Of a stretch of DNA of 64,000 nt, positions 8,958 to 18,505 are shown piece by piece. Origin of the DNA: Robertmurraya siralis. Lineage in GTDB: Bacteria > Bacillota > Bacilli > Bacillales > Cytobacillaceae. The stretch is from assembly GCF_005502275.1 (NCBI RefSeq), contig NZ_SWLZ01000015.1, positions 48,749 through 112,748 on the forward strand, read 5' to 3'. Made by a program: the position numbers and the translations under genes. The notes beneath the pieces are model-generated. The model was not told where the DNA came from. It made no database searches and saw only the letters and a program-made list of their open reading frames with translations. Each line of letters opens with the position of its first letter. Within the stretch, counting starts at the first letter, position 1.

Positions 8958-10103
8958 ATGAAATTTATTCATACTGCCGATTGGCACTTAGGGAAGCTTG
9001 TTCATGGTTTATACATGACAGAGGATCAACGAATAGTCCTCAACCAATTCGTTAAACTAGTAGAGGAAGAGAAACCGGATGCTGTTGTGATAGCCGGTGA
9101 TTTATATGACCGCTCAGTTCCACCGATCGATGCAGTTGAACTCCTTGATGAGATCCTTTTTAAAATCAATGTGGAACTAAACACACCAATCATTGCGATT
9201 GCTGGTAATCATGATAGTGCTGAAAGATTATCATTTGGAAGCTCGTGGTATCGAAACAGCCACTTTTATTTAACTGGTAAGCTCCAAAAAGCATTTCAAC
9301 CAATTCATTTAAAAGGGGTTAATTTTTATTTAGTTCCTTATGCCGAACCAGGGATGGTCAGACATCTGCTTGATGATGATACCATCCATTCCCATCAGGA
9401 TGCCATGAAAGCGATGATCGGGACAATAGAAAAATCATTAAATGTAAACGAACCGAACGTTTTTGTCGGACATGCTTTTGTTTTAGGCGGAAGCACTTCT
9501 GAATCTGAACGAACTCTTTCTGTAGGTGGTTCTGGTTGCGTTGGTCAAGAATTATTTTCCCCATTTTCATATACTGCTTTAGGGCATCTCCATAGTCCGG
9601 ATGCTATAAAACATGATAAAATCTTTTATTCTGGATCACTATTAAAATATTCTTTCTCGGAAGCGAAGCAAAAAAAATCCGTTCAAATAGTTGAAATGAA
9701 TGAGAATGGCACATTCCAGATCCGCTATCATTCTCTTGCTCCGAAACAGGATATGCGTGAGCTTGAAGGTTATTTAGAAGAACTTTTAGATCCGAGCTTT
9801 TACGAAAGACAGAAGCGAGAAGATTATTTGAAAATAACATTACATGATGAAGGGGCCTTGCTTGATCCGATAAACAAACTCCGCCAAGTCTATCCAAATG
9901 TTCTTCATTTGGAGCGTAAAATGGCATTAGCCGATTTGAAAAAGAGTGAACAGACGACGGTGCAAAGAGAGGAAAAAAAGTCCGAGATTGAGCTATTTGC
10001 ACAATTCTATCAAGAGATGACAACAGCCGATTTCACACCAGAAAAACAGCAAGTGATGGCTGAAATGATTGACAAAGCGCTGAGCGAGGAGGGCGTAAAA
10101 TGA
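8958..10103 (+). CDS. sbcD: SbcD, nuclease subunit of the SbcCD (Mre11-Rad50-like) complex
   Basis: A protein of 381 residues. Start taken at the second ATG (8958), the better spaced one behind GGGGTGAG; ATG 8955 is equally open. Calcineurin-type phosphoesterase motifs are present: HTADWHLGK, GDLYDR, GNHDSAERL, GHAF and GHLHSP. With SbcC it cuts hairpins and protein-blocked DNA ends during replication repair. Its last four bases overlap the sbcC start (ATGA), so translation is coupled. Confidence 0.95.
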   Translation: MKFIHTADWHLGKLVHGLYMTEDQRIVLNQFVKLVEEEKPDAVVIAGDLYDRSVPPIDAVELLDEILFKINVELNTPIIAIAGNHDSAERLSFGSSWYRNSHFYLTGKLQKAFQPIHLKGVNFYLVPYAEPGMVRHLLDDDTIHSHQDAMKAMIGTIEKSLNVNEPNVFVGHAFVLGGSTSESERTLSVGGSGCVGQELFSPFSYTALGHLHSPDAIKHDKIFYSGSLLKYSFSEAKQKKSVQIVEMNENGTFQIRYHSLAPKQDMRELEGYLEELLDPSFYERQKREDYLKITLHDEGALLDPINKLRQVYPNVLHLERKMALADLKKSEQTTVQREEKKSEIELFAQFYQEMTTADFTPEKQQVMAEMIDKALSEEGVK

Positions 10104-13100
10104 GACCGATTACGTTAACGATGCAAGCCTTTGGTCCTTATGCAGGGAGAGAAACAATTGATTTTAGTGAACTAGGAAATCGAACGATGTTTGTGATTTC
10201 CGGAAAAACAGGTTCTGGGAAAACGACGATTTTTGACGGTATCAGCTATGCCATATATGGAAAAGCAAGTGGCGAGGATCGCAACGGCTCAGAATTAAGA
10301 AGTCAATTCGCTCGTGATGATTTACATACAGAGGTCGCCTTGAAGTTTAGTTTACGGGGGAAGCAATACTTCGTTAAACGTTCTCCACAACAGGAAAAGA
10401 AAAAGGAACGTGGGGATGGCTATAGAACCGTTGGCGCAAGTGCTGAATTATATATATTTGATCAATATGGAGAACAACAGCTTGTCGCAGCGAACGTGAG
10501 AGATGTGGATGAAAAAATAAAAGAGATTATGCTGATTGACAGTAATCAATTCAGGCAAATTTTAATGATTCCACAAGGCGAATTTCGCAAGCTACTAACA
10601 TCAGATAGCAAAGAAAAGGAAGTGATTCTTCAGCGCCTGTTCCATACGGAAATGTATAAACGAATTGAGGAAAAACTGAAGCAAGAAGCAATCGAATTAA
10701 AGAGAAACGTTGAAAATCAACAAGAAGAACGAGCACTTTTAATTCGTAAAATTTCGGCCATTTATAACGAAGAACTTAAGCGTTATTTAGAAGCAGGCAG
10801 TGATCAGGATGTTCTTATATTTCCGTTACTTGAAACAGAAATTGAAAAAATGGCTGAGCAGTTAGAAAAAATAAAAAATGAAGTAAAGGAGAAAGAAAAG
10901 GATAAAGAACTATTTGCTCAAAAATTATATGAAGCAGAAAATATCGTTAAGCAAATGGAGACAAGGGAGCAATTAGCTGTCAGAAAAAAAGCCCTTGAAA
11001 TCAATAAAGAGATGTTCGTACGAAAGGAAAAAGAAATTGTACAGGCAAATAAAGCTGCACTTTTAGCAAAACAGGATGAATTATGCCATCGCCTAAAAAA
11101 GGAACGGGATGCGCTCATTGAAAATGTAAAGCTTCGAGCGAAAAATTTAGAAGATTTGCATGCACTTTTACAAAAACACGAAGAAATTTGGAAGAATGAA
11201 TTAGCAAAAGAAGATGAAAGAAAAAAAGTCCAAGAGGAGATTCACTCTCTTCAACAGATGAAAGATGAAGTGACTTCTTTTGCGCTATTACAAAAAGAAG
11301 TCATGCAAATGCAGCAAAATAGAGCAAAACGATTGGAACAGCAGCAGCAGCTAGAGGAAACCTTTTGCTTGACGGAAAAGGCATTAGGTAAGCTGCTAAA
11401 GGAAAAGAATTCAATCGAGAAAATTGATGTTCAAATTCTTGAAAATAGGCGAAATTTTGATAAGCTTGAGCAGGAATTAGCATTGGCAGCAAAGTATGGA
11501 CAGCAAGTACAAAAAAATAAAGAAAACGCCATAAGTTTAGAGAAAAGTCACAAAATGCTCGCTCAGGCACAAGCGCGCCTCGATGACGCGAAGGCATTGG
11601 TTCACGACCTTGAAAACAAGTGGCTCCATGGTCAAGCGGCTGCTTTAGCGAATCAACTTCATACGGGAGAAGCGTGCCCTGTATGCGGCTCAACAGAGCA
11701 TCCGCAGCCAGCTTCTCAACATGCCGAGTTCGTTCCTGATGAGAATGATCTGAAAGCCGCTAAAGAACAGGTCGCTGTTTTAGAACAAGAGAGGTTACAA
11801 CTAGAATCAGCCTTTCTTGAAAAGCAATCCAGAATGAAAACAGGTTCAGAATTACTTCAGGAAATTTCTCAAGATTTAATAAAGCTGCGAGCGGACTTTA
11901 CAGAAGACAAACTAGAATCGTACAACCATGATTTATTAGATAGAAAGCGTATTTTACAGAAAGAATATCAGCAGTTGATTGAATTGGAAAAGAAATACAA
12001 ACAAGTTTCAGCAGAAGTAGCAAAATTGGAGGAGAAAAAGAATCTTCTTGAACAGCAAATTTCTGATGTTAAAGGACAAGTTAATGATGCTGCAATAAGA
12101 TTTACGGAAAAAAATACACAATTAAATGGATTAATGTCAAGAATTCCTGTGGAGCTTCGATCAACGGAGGCTTTTGAGAGGAAATGGCTGAAGGCTGTGC
12201 GTACACAAGAAAGTCTCCTTCAGCAATTTGAAGCAACACAGAGACATTTTCAAGAGACAAAAGAGAAATACTTTTCAGCGCAAAGTGCTTTTGAGACAGT
12301 GCAGAAACATGCGAAAGAAAAAGAAACAGAATTGAATGTAGAAAGAGCAGCGTTTATAAAGCAATTAAAAGAGCAAGATTTTAAAGACTACAAGCAATTT
12401 GAATATGCTAAGCGTTCAACTGAGGAAATTGCCCTGCTTGAAAAGGAAATTCGTCATTATTATGAAGAGCTTCGTTCCGTTTCAGATCGTTATCAGGAAT
12501 TAGTAGAAACGCTGCGTGGTATAGACAAACCTAATTTACAAGAATTACAGCAAAAAGTTCATGAAGTTCAGGAAATAATAGCAGAATTAAATACCCAATA
12601 TACGAATCTTTTTATTAAAAAGAACGAAAATGAACAAATTCGCGCTTTAATTGTGCGGATTAATGATGAGATGAAGGAATTAGAAAAGCGATACAAATTG
12701 GTAGGAGAACTGTATGATATTACCCGCGGACAAAATGCTGCGAAGATTACGTTTGAACGGTATGTATTAGCTGCTTTTCTTGATGACATTTTACGAGAGG
12801 CGAATAGCCGTTTATTAAAAATGACAAGTGGACGTTATCAAATGCTGCGAAAAAAAGAACGAGCGAAAGGGAATGTCCAAAGTGGTTTGGAATTACTTGT
12901 TTTTGATCAATACACAGGGCAAGAAAGACATGTTAAAACGCTATCCGGTGGAGAAAGCTTTAAGGCTGCTCTCTCACTGGCATTAGGGCTTGCAGATGTC
13001 GTTCAGAATTACGCGGGAGGCGTATCGCTAGAAACAATGTTTATTGATGAAGGATTCGGAACTTTAGATCCAGAGTCGCTCGATCAGGCCATTGAAGCGC

Positions 13101-13237
13101 TCATTGATATTCAAAGCAGTGGAAGGCTTGTTGGAATCATTTCTCATGTGCCAGAGCTCCGCGAGCGCATAGATGCAAGACTTGAGGTTACAGGGACGCA
13201 AACGGGCAGTACAACAAATTTTTATTTTTTAAATTAG
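10100..13237 (+). CDS. sbcC: SbcC, ATPase subunit of the SbcCD complex
   Basis: A protein of 1045 residues, somewhat shorter than the roughly 1130 of B. subtilis. Walker A GKTGSGKTT is near residue 36. Two long coiled coils flank a zinc hook CPVC at about 525. The ABC signature LSGGES lies near 947, and Walker B ETMFIDEGFGTLD with the D-loop near 980. The order N-half ATPase, coil, hook, coil, C-half ATPase is that of Rad50/SbcC. It tethers DNA ends and drives SbcD. A terminator follows at once. Confidence 0.95.
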   Translation: MRPITLTMQAFGPYAGRETIDFSELGNRTMFVISGKTGSGKTTIFDGISYAIYGKASGEDRNGSELRSQFARDDLHTEVALKFSLRGKQYFVKRSPQQEKKKERGDGYRTVGASAELYIFDQYGEQQLVAANVRDVDEKIKEIMLIDSNQFRQILMIPQGEFRKLLTSDSKEKEVILQRLFHTEMYKRIEEKLKQEAIELKRNVENQQEERALLIRKISAIYNEELKRYLEAGSDQDVLIFPLLETEIEKMAEQLEKIKNEVKEKEKDKELFAQKLYEAENIVKQMETREQLAVRKKALEINKEMFVRKEKEIVQANKAALLAKQDELCHRLKKERDALIENVKLRAKNLEDLHALLQKHEEIWKNELAKEDERKKVQEEIHSLQQMKDEVTSFALLQKEVMQMQQNRAKRLEQQQQLEETFCLTEKALGKLLKEKNSIEKIDVQILENRRNFDKLEQELALAAKYGQQVQKNKENAISLEKSHKMLAQAQARLDDAKALVHDLENKWLHGQAAALANQLHTGEACPVCGSTEHPQPASQHAEFVPDENDLKAAKEQVAVLEQERLQLESAFLEKQSRMKTGSELLQEISQDLIKLRADFTEDKLESYNHDLLDRKRILQKEYQQLIELEKKYKQVSAEVAKLEEKKNLLEQQISDVKGQVNDAAIRFTEKNTQLNGLMSRIPVELRSTEAFERKWLKAVRTQESLLQQFEATQRHFQETKEKYFSAQSAFETVQKHAKEKETELNVERAAFIKQLKEQDFKDYKQFEYAKRSTEEIALLEKEIRHYYEELRSVSDRYQELVETLRGIDKPNLQELQQKVHEVQEIIAELNTQYTNLFIKKNENEQIRALIVRINDEMKELEKRYKLVGELYDITRGQNAAKITFERYVLAAFLDDILREANSRLLKMTSGRYQMLRKKERAKGNVQSGLELLVFDQYTGQERHVKTLSGGESFKAALSLALGLADVVQNYAGGVSLETMFIDEGFGTLDPESLDQAIEALIDIQSSGRLVGIISHVPELRERIDARLEVTGTQTGSTTNFYFLN

Positions 13238-13250
13238 AAATAAAACACTG

Positions 13251-13282
13251 ACTACACTATTGATCGATGGTGTAGTTTTTTT
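13251..13282 (+). terminator. Terminator after sbcDC
   Basis: A ten-bp stem (ACTACACTAT with its partner, one G-T pair) with a six-base loop and seven T. Confidence 0.9.
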
Positions 13283-13385
13283 CATCATACCGGGAAATAT
13301 ATCAAAAGGCACTTTGATTGATATATGTCATTATCGCAATGATCAAGTATAATACAAGTATTGGTTTTTTTGTGGGGTGAGAGAT

Positions 13386-14096
13386 TTGCAACATTTTTTT
13401 GGACATGATTATGGGCTTTTCCCCTTTCAAATATTTTCTTTATCCCATTTTATTATGCTATTTTTCTTTTTTTTCGGTTCTATACTGATTGTAATGTTGC
13501 AAACGACACTAAAAAAATATGAAAAAGTTATTAAGACAATATTGTTCGTTTGCCTTTTTCTTTTTGAAACTCTTTATCATGTTTGGCTCTTTGTCGGGGG
13601 ACAATGGAGTATTGCTTTTGCGTTGCCGTTTCATCTTTGTTCGATTAGTTTGCTCCTTTGTTTAATCCTTTTATTATCCAATTCTAAACTCGTTTTTCAG
13701 TTTGTTTACTTTCTCGGCCTCGCTGGAGCTATGCAAGCGATGGTTACACCTGAATTATTTGTAGGCTTTCCCCATTTTCGCTTTTTTCAATTTTTCACCA
13801 CTCATATGCTTATTATTTGGGTAGGGTTATTTTTTGTATTTGTTAAAGGGTATGTGGTGACAAAAAGAGGCCTGTGGCAATCGTTTGCCTTTTTAAACGC
13901 TGCTGCTGTAATTGCTTTTCTTACTAATATTGCAACTGGAGGAAATTATATGTTTTTGGCGCACAAGCCAGAGAACCCCTCCTTAATTGATTTTTTAGGA
14001 CCGTATCCTCTATATATTCTTGTGTTAGAATGTATTGCACTTGTATTATTTTTTGTATTATATTTGCCATGGAGGAAGAGAGGAGAGAGAAAATGA
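13386..14096 (+). CDS. YwaF-type integral membrane protein (TIGR02206)
   Basis: About 236 residues with seven hydrophobic segments. GGGGTGAG at 13374-13381 favours the TTG start at 13386 over GTG 13377. The pattern FGHDYGLFPFQIFSLSHF at the N-terminus and a middle HLCSISLLLCLIL segment, followed by a conserved FFTTHMLIIWVG, is that of the YwaF family of unknown function. The last bases overlap the next gene (ATGA), so the two are co-translated. Confidence 0.8.
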   Translation: MQHFFGHDYGLFPFQIFSLSHFIMLFFFFFGSILIVMLQTTLKKYEKVIKTILFVCLFLFETLYHVWLFVGGQWSIAFALPFHLCSISLLLCLILLLSNSKLVFQFVYFLGLAGAMQAMVTPELFVGFPHFRFFQFFTTHMLIIWVGLFFVFVKGYVVTKRGLWQSFAFLNAAAVIAFLTNIATGGNYMFLAHKPENPSLIDFLGPYPLYILVLECIALVLFFVLYLPWRKRGERK

Positions 14097-14602
14097 AGAA
14101 AATTATTGTAATGGGAGTTTCAGCTGGGGCAGGAAAATCAACCCTCGCCAAAAAAATGGGTTCCATCTTAAACATTCCTGTTTATCATTTAGATACTTTA
14201 TATTGGAGGCCAGGGTGGGTTGAAGCTAGTCCAGACGAATTTTGCACGGCTCAAGAAGAAATTGTGCAGCAATCTGAATGGATAATAGAAGGAAACTACA
14301 GCAGTACTTTTGAAGTGCGATTCCCTCATGCGGATGCGATCGTTTACATAGAAAAACCGCTTTTAGTGTGCCTTTATCGGGTTGTTAAAAGAAGAATTCA
14401 AAATCATCGAAAAACTCGCAGTGATATGGCTCCTGGCTGTGAGGAAAAACTTGACTGGGCCTTTATCAAGTTTATTTTAACGACTTATGCCAATAGAAAA
14501 AAGATTATGGCTGAGCACTGTGAAAAATTTAAGAAAACAAAAAAAGTGTTTATTCTCCGAAATAAGCGAGATATTGAGTCTTTTTTAGAGGAATTGGATT
14601 AA
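14093..14602 (+). CDS. Small P-loop kinase-like protein (FlaR / DNA topology modulation family)
   Basis: A protein of 169 residues, starting at ATG 14093 inside the stop of the gene before it. Walker A is GVSAGAGKST near residue 9, followed by YHLDTLYWRPGWVEA and WIIEGNYSSTFEVRFPHAD, which are the marks of the adenylate-kinase-like 'topology modulation' family. The longer in-frame start at 14030 would lie deep in ywaF. The family is probably a small-molecule or nucleotide kinase; the name reflects an old phenotype and the substrate is not known. Confidence 0.8.
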   Translation: MKKIIVMGVSAGAGKSTLAKKMGSILNIPVYHLDTLYWRPGWVEASPDEFCTAQEEIVQQSEWIIEGNYSSTFEVRFPHADAIVYIEKPLLVCLYRVVKRRIQNHRKTRSDMAPGCEEKLDWAFIKFILTTYANRKKIMAEHCEKFKKTKKVFILRNKRDIESFLEELD

Positions 14603-14603
14603 A

Positions 14604-14640
14604 GCAAAAAAGCAAATGGAAAGCCGATTTGCTTTTTTGC
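14604..14640 (+). terminator. Terminator after the YwaF-kinase pair
   Basis: A perfect 14-bp stem GCAAAAAAGCAAAT with its complement and a nine-base loop. It is A/T-rich on both sides, so it could act from either strand. Confidence 0.8.
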
Positions 14641-14694
14641 AGGGAATGAAATTCCAATTTGACTGTTAAAGTGAAATATTATTTACAGTGGTAG

Positions 14695-15015
14695 TTACTT
14701 TTTTACTTCTTTGAATGAAATTGCAATCACACGCTCTGTTTCTTTATCAAATTTTATATTGACTAAAAGTCCGAATTCTTTGTCATTCTCTTTTAGCCAC
14801 AGCTTAAACTTTTCGACTGTTGTATTTGTACCTTGAACACGACCGATATGTTTATAATCTTTTATTTCTGCATTTGGATATTTTTCCTTCGTTTTGCTTA
14901 CTGCTAGCTGCCCCCATTTTTCAAATTTTTCTTCAGCTTCGACAATGGAAGAATCGATTGCAATAAAGGCAAAGCCGGCGGTTAAAAGAATCAAGCTTAT
15001 CAGTATTTTTTTCAT
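14695..15015 (-). CDS. Secreted DUF3889 protein
   Basis: A protein of 106 residues with GGAGAG ten bases before ATG. Residues 1-27 form a signal peptide (MKKILISLILLTAGFAFIA, then a likely cleavage after SIVEA). The mature part, with KWGQLAVSKTKEKYPNAEI, then a TTVEKFKLWLKE block, is DUF3889, an extracytoplasmic Bacillus family of unknown function. It is convergent with the kinase gene and divergent from selB. Confidence 0.85.
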   Translation of the reverse strand: MKKILISLILLTAGFAFIAIDSSIVEAEEKFEKWGQLAVSKTKEKYPNAEIKDYKHIGRVQGTNTTVEKFKLWLKENDKEFGLLVNIKFDKETERVIAISFKEVKK

Positions 15016-15178
15016 TTATTTGTTGCTCTCCTTTTTTTCTATTAGTTTTTCATGTTTTTTCAACTCTATTCATTATAGAAGAGAAAAATTCGAACTTAAA
15101 ACTGTGATCTTCTTCCTTGAAAGTAGATTTAATTCAAGCTACAGTTAATGAAGATACAATAAAGGAAGGGAACGCGGG

Positions 15179-17056
15179 ATGAAAAGATATTTTACGATTG
15201 GAATGGCCGGGCATATCGACCATGGAAAGACAACGTTAACAAAGGCCTTAACAAACGTTGATACAGATCGCTTAAAAGAAGAAAAGGAGCGGCAAATCTC
15301 GATTGAATTAGGATTTGCTCCATTGTATGAAGATAATGAAATACAAATCTCAGTCGTTGATGTACCAGGACACGAACGGTTTATTCGTCAGATGATTGCT
15401 GGAGTGGCCGGGATTGATTTAGTCGTTCTTGTCGTCGCAGCTGACGAAGGGGTCATGCCGCAAACCCGAGAACATTTAGACATTCTCGGTTTTTTAGGGA
15501 TTCGAAATGGACTGGTTGTCATTTCCAAAATTGACCGGGTGGAGAAAGAATTTATAGAACTTGTGAAAGAAGATATTAAAGAAGAGTTAAAAGAAACAGT
15601 TTTTGAGCAAGTGCCAATGCTCTTGGTTGATAGCATTGCAAATTACGGAATTGACGAACTGAAAGCGATGATTATCAATATGTTAAAAGAACAGGAAATG
15701 CGTGATATTAAAGGGGCATTTCGCTTACCTATTGATCAAGTATTCACTGTTAAAGGCCAAGGTACCGTTGTAAGAGGAACCGTTTACGAGGGAAGGATTG
15801 AGGAAGGGCAGAGCCTGATGATTATGCCGAAGGGTCTTGAAGGAAAGGCACGGCAAATCCAGGTTCATCATCGACCGGCAAGAGAAGCCTTTGCAGGCCA
15901 GCGGGCAGCAATTAATTTATCGGGCATCTCAAAAGAGGAAGTTGAGCGTGGAGATGTGGTTGTCTCTTCTGAACATTTTAATGTAACAAGAACGATTGAT
16001 GTCGCCATTCAAGTGGTAGAGGATTTAGATTATATGGTTAAACAGCGGATGCCGATTAAATGTCATATTGGAACAGCGGAAGTGATGGGACGCATCGTTT
16101 TCTTCGATCGCAATGAATTGAAAGCTGAAAACGGTGAAATTCTTTGTCAAATTCGATTAGATGAGGAGATTGTGGCGAAGCGAGGCGACCGTTTTATTTT
16201 AAGAAGACCTAGTCCTCAGGAAACAATTGGAGGCGGTTGGGTCATCGATCCACAAGGACAGAAATATCGTTTTGGAGAGCGGACTATTGCAGCATTAGAA
16301 CAAAAGAAAGTCGGGACACCAGGGGAAAGAATGGTCACTGCATTAATGGAAGCAAAAAGTTTAACAATGGTCGAATTAATGGCGCATACATCGCTTGATG
16401 AAGATATTGTCAAAGAAGAATTGCAAAGCGAAGATTTCATTTTATATAACGGAAAAGAGTACACGTTAAAAGCATTAGTTGATTTGAACGAAGAGGAGTT
16501 ATATAACCGACTAAGAGACTTTCATACCAGTTATCCAATGAAGCAAGGGTTAAATAAAGGAGAATTAATTCAACATATAACAAAGCAATATCCGAAAGGG
16601 TTATTGGATTTTGTGATAGAGGAAGCAATTAAATTAGGAATATTTAAGCGAAAAGAGCAATTTATATCATTAAAAGAATTTGTGCCACATGTTCCGAATA
16701 ATTGGAGTGTACGTGTTGAAAATATGATGGCAAAGTTGAAATCTGATCGGATGAAGGTTCGCTACTTTTCAGACTATTTGAAAGAAGCAGGAATTCCGGA
16801 CAATGTAGCAATTGATTTGCGAAAATTTTTAGAAGATACAAGTCAAATCGTTTCTTTAGATGGTCAGTTTTATTGGCATGGGGAAATCTTCAGAGAAGCA
16901 GTGGCAAAATTAAAGAAAAATACCGGAATAGAATTTGAGGTTGGTGAGGCAAAAGATATTCTCGGTTTATCGCGAAAATATATGATTCCATTTCTAGAGA
17001 CTTTAGATCGTATGGGATTCACCGTAAGACAGGAAAATAAAAGAGTTTGGAAGTGA
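15179..17056 (+). CDS. selB: SelB, selenocysteine-specific translation elongation factor
   Basis: A protein of 625 residues (E. coli SelB has 614). SelB carries Sec-tRNA to ribosomes stalled at a UGA next to a SECIS hairpin. G1 is GHIDHGKTT, G3 DVPGHERFI and G4 SKID. Domains II and III follow (IDQVFTVKGQGTVVRGTV). The C-terminal 250 residues are the winged-helix repeats that bind SECIS RNA. AAGGAAGG is nine bases before ATG. selA, selD and tRNA-Sec are not seen in the window. A full-length, intact frame argues that the organism makes selenoproteins. Confidence 0.95.
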   Translation: MKRYFTIGMAGHIDHGKTTLTKALTNVDTDRLKEEKERQISIELGFAPLYEDNEIQISVVDVPGHERFIRQMIAGVAGIDLVVLVVAADEGVMPQTREHLDILGFLGIRNGLVVISKIDRVEKEFIELVKEDIKEELKETVFEQVPMLLVDSIANYGIDELKAMIINMLKEQEMRDIKGAFRLPIDQVFTVKGQGTVVRGTVYEGRIEEGQSLMIMPKGLEGKARQIQVHHRPAREAFAGQRAAINLSGISKEEVERGDVVVSSEHFNVTRTIDVAIQVVEDLDYMVKQRMPIKCHIGTAEVMGRIVFFDRNELKAENGEILCQIRLDEEIVAKRGDRFILRRPSPQETIGGGWVIDPQGQKYRFGERTIAALEQKKVGTPGERMVTALMEAKSLTMVELMAHTSLDEDIVKEELQSEDFILYNGKEYTLKALVDLNEEELYNRLRDFHTSYPMKQGLNKGELIQHITKQYPKGLLDFVIEEAIKLGIFKRKEQFISLKEFVPHVPNNWSVRVENMMAKLKSDRMKVRYFSDYLKEAGIPDNVAIDLRKFLEDTSQIVSLDGQFYWHGEIFREAVAKLKKNTGIEFEVGEAKDILGLSRKYMIPFLETLDRMGFTVRQENKRVWK

Positions 17057-17241
17057 GGGATGTAACATAACTTACTTTCAAACAATGAGAAAGATGAATT
17101 TGAGTCATCCTATTCACCTTTCTCCACTTTTAAAGAGAATTAATTTATTCAATTTTCGTAATAATGATACTATTTAAAAAACAATGAAAATACTTTAATA
17201 TGAAAGTGAGCGTTTTCCAAACCATTAAAAAGGAGGAGCGT

Positions 17242-18387
17242 ATGCAATATTTATTTTTACAAGAAGAACATGAGATATTTCGTAAAGCATTAAGAAAATT
17301 TCTAGAAAAAGAGGCATATCCATTTTATGGAGAATGGGAGGAAGCACGGGAAATTCCAAGAGAATTTTGGCGGAAGATGGGTTCTCAAGGCTATCTTTGT
17401 CCAGATGTGGAGGAGAAATATGGCGGTAGCGGAGTGGATTGGGGATTCTCGGTAATCATCAATGAAGAGCTTGAAAAGGTCGGTTCAGGATTAGTCGGTA
17501 TCGGACTTCATAGTGATATTGTCATTCCTTATATCACTTCATATGGGACAGAAGAGCAGAAACAGCGTTGGCTTCCGAAATGTGTGACAGGTGAGATGAT
17601 AACTGCAATTGCGATGACCGAGCCAGGGACTGGTTCAGATCTAGCGAGCATTGAAGCGACAGCGAAACTCGATGGAGATGTTTATGTATTGAATGGACAA
17701 AAAACATTTATCACGAACGGAATTCATGCCGATTTAATTATCGTTGCCTGTAAAACAGACGTCAATACGAGCCCAAAGCATAAAGGTATTAGTCTTTTAG
17801 TGGTAGAGAGAGGAACACCGGGATTTTCCCGTGGTAGAAAGTTAAACAAAGTCGGAATGCATTGTCAGGATACAGCAGAATTAATATTTGAAGATTGCTT
17901 AGTGCCGAAAGAAAATCTTCTAGGAGAGGAAGGGAAAGGCTTTTTATATTTAATGGAAAAGCTACAGCAGGAAAGATTAGTAGTAGCGATTGCTGCACAA
18001 GCTGCTGCGGAAAAAATGCTTGAGAGCACATTGTCCTATATCAAAAGCCGTGAAGCATTTGGCAAACCGATTAGTAAATTTCAAAACACTCAATTTAAAG
18101 TTGCAGAGATGGCGACAGACATTGAAATGGGCAGAGCCTTTCTCAATCAGCTTATTTACGAGCATATGCAGGGAGAAGATGTTGTTACGAAGGTATCGAT
18201 GGCGAAGTGGAGGCTTACTGAGAATGCAAGAAAAATAGCGACTGAATGTATGCAGCTTCATGGCGGTTACGGTTATATGGAAGAATATGAGATTGCAAGA
18301 CGTTATCGCGATATTCCTGTGGCAAGTATTTATGCTGGTACGAATGAAATTATGAAAACGATTATCGCAAAAAATATGGGATTATAA
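17242..18387 (+). CDS. Acyl-CoA dehydrogenase
   Basis: A protein of 381 residues starting at ATG 17242 behind AAAAAGGAGG. It has the FAD-binding motif AIAMTEPGTGSDLASI and the C-terminal HGGYGYMEEYEIARRYRD. FAD-dependent alpha,beta-oxidation of acyl-CoA is expected. The position holding the catalytic Glu in medium-chain enzymes is Ala here (IYAGTNEIM). The QQERLVVAI helix resembles long-chain and isovaleryl-type enzymes, which place the base there instead. It forms a likely operon with the acyl-CoA ligase that starts 118 bases downstream. The chain length used is unknown. Confidence 0.9.
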   Translation: MQYLFLQEEHEIFRKALRKFLEKEAYPFYGEWEEAREIPREFWRKMGSQGYLCPDVEEKYGGSGVDWGFSVIINEELEKVGSGLVGIGLHSDIVIPYITSYGTEEQKQRWLPKCVTGEMITAIAMTEPGTGSDLASIEATAKLDGDVYVLNGQKTFITNGIHADLIIVACKTDVNTSPKHKGISLLVVERGTPGFSRGRKLNKVGMHCQDTAELIFEDCLVPKENLLGEEGKGFLYLMEKLQQERLVVAIAAQAAAEKMLESTLSYIKSREAFGKPISKFQNTQFKVAEMATDIEMGRAFLNQLIYEHMQGEDVVTKVSMAKWRLTENARKIATECMQLHGGYGYMEEYEIARRYRDIPVASIYAGTNEIMKTIIAKNMGL

Positions 18388-18505
18388 CTTTTGAGATTTT
18401 TTTGCATTAGCATATGCCGTTCATTATTAAAACTACAATCGAGTATATCCGAATTAACGAAGGAAAAAGAGGCATTTATAAAATGTTTGATTGGGAGGTA
18501 GGAAA

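Noticed and set aside
17057..17241. Search for a tRNA-Sec gene near selB
   Set aside because: No cloverleaf with a long acceptor arm or UCA anticodon could be found here or between 14641 and 15178.
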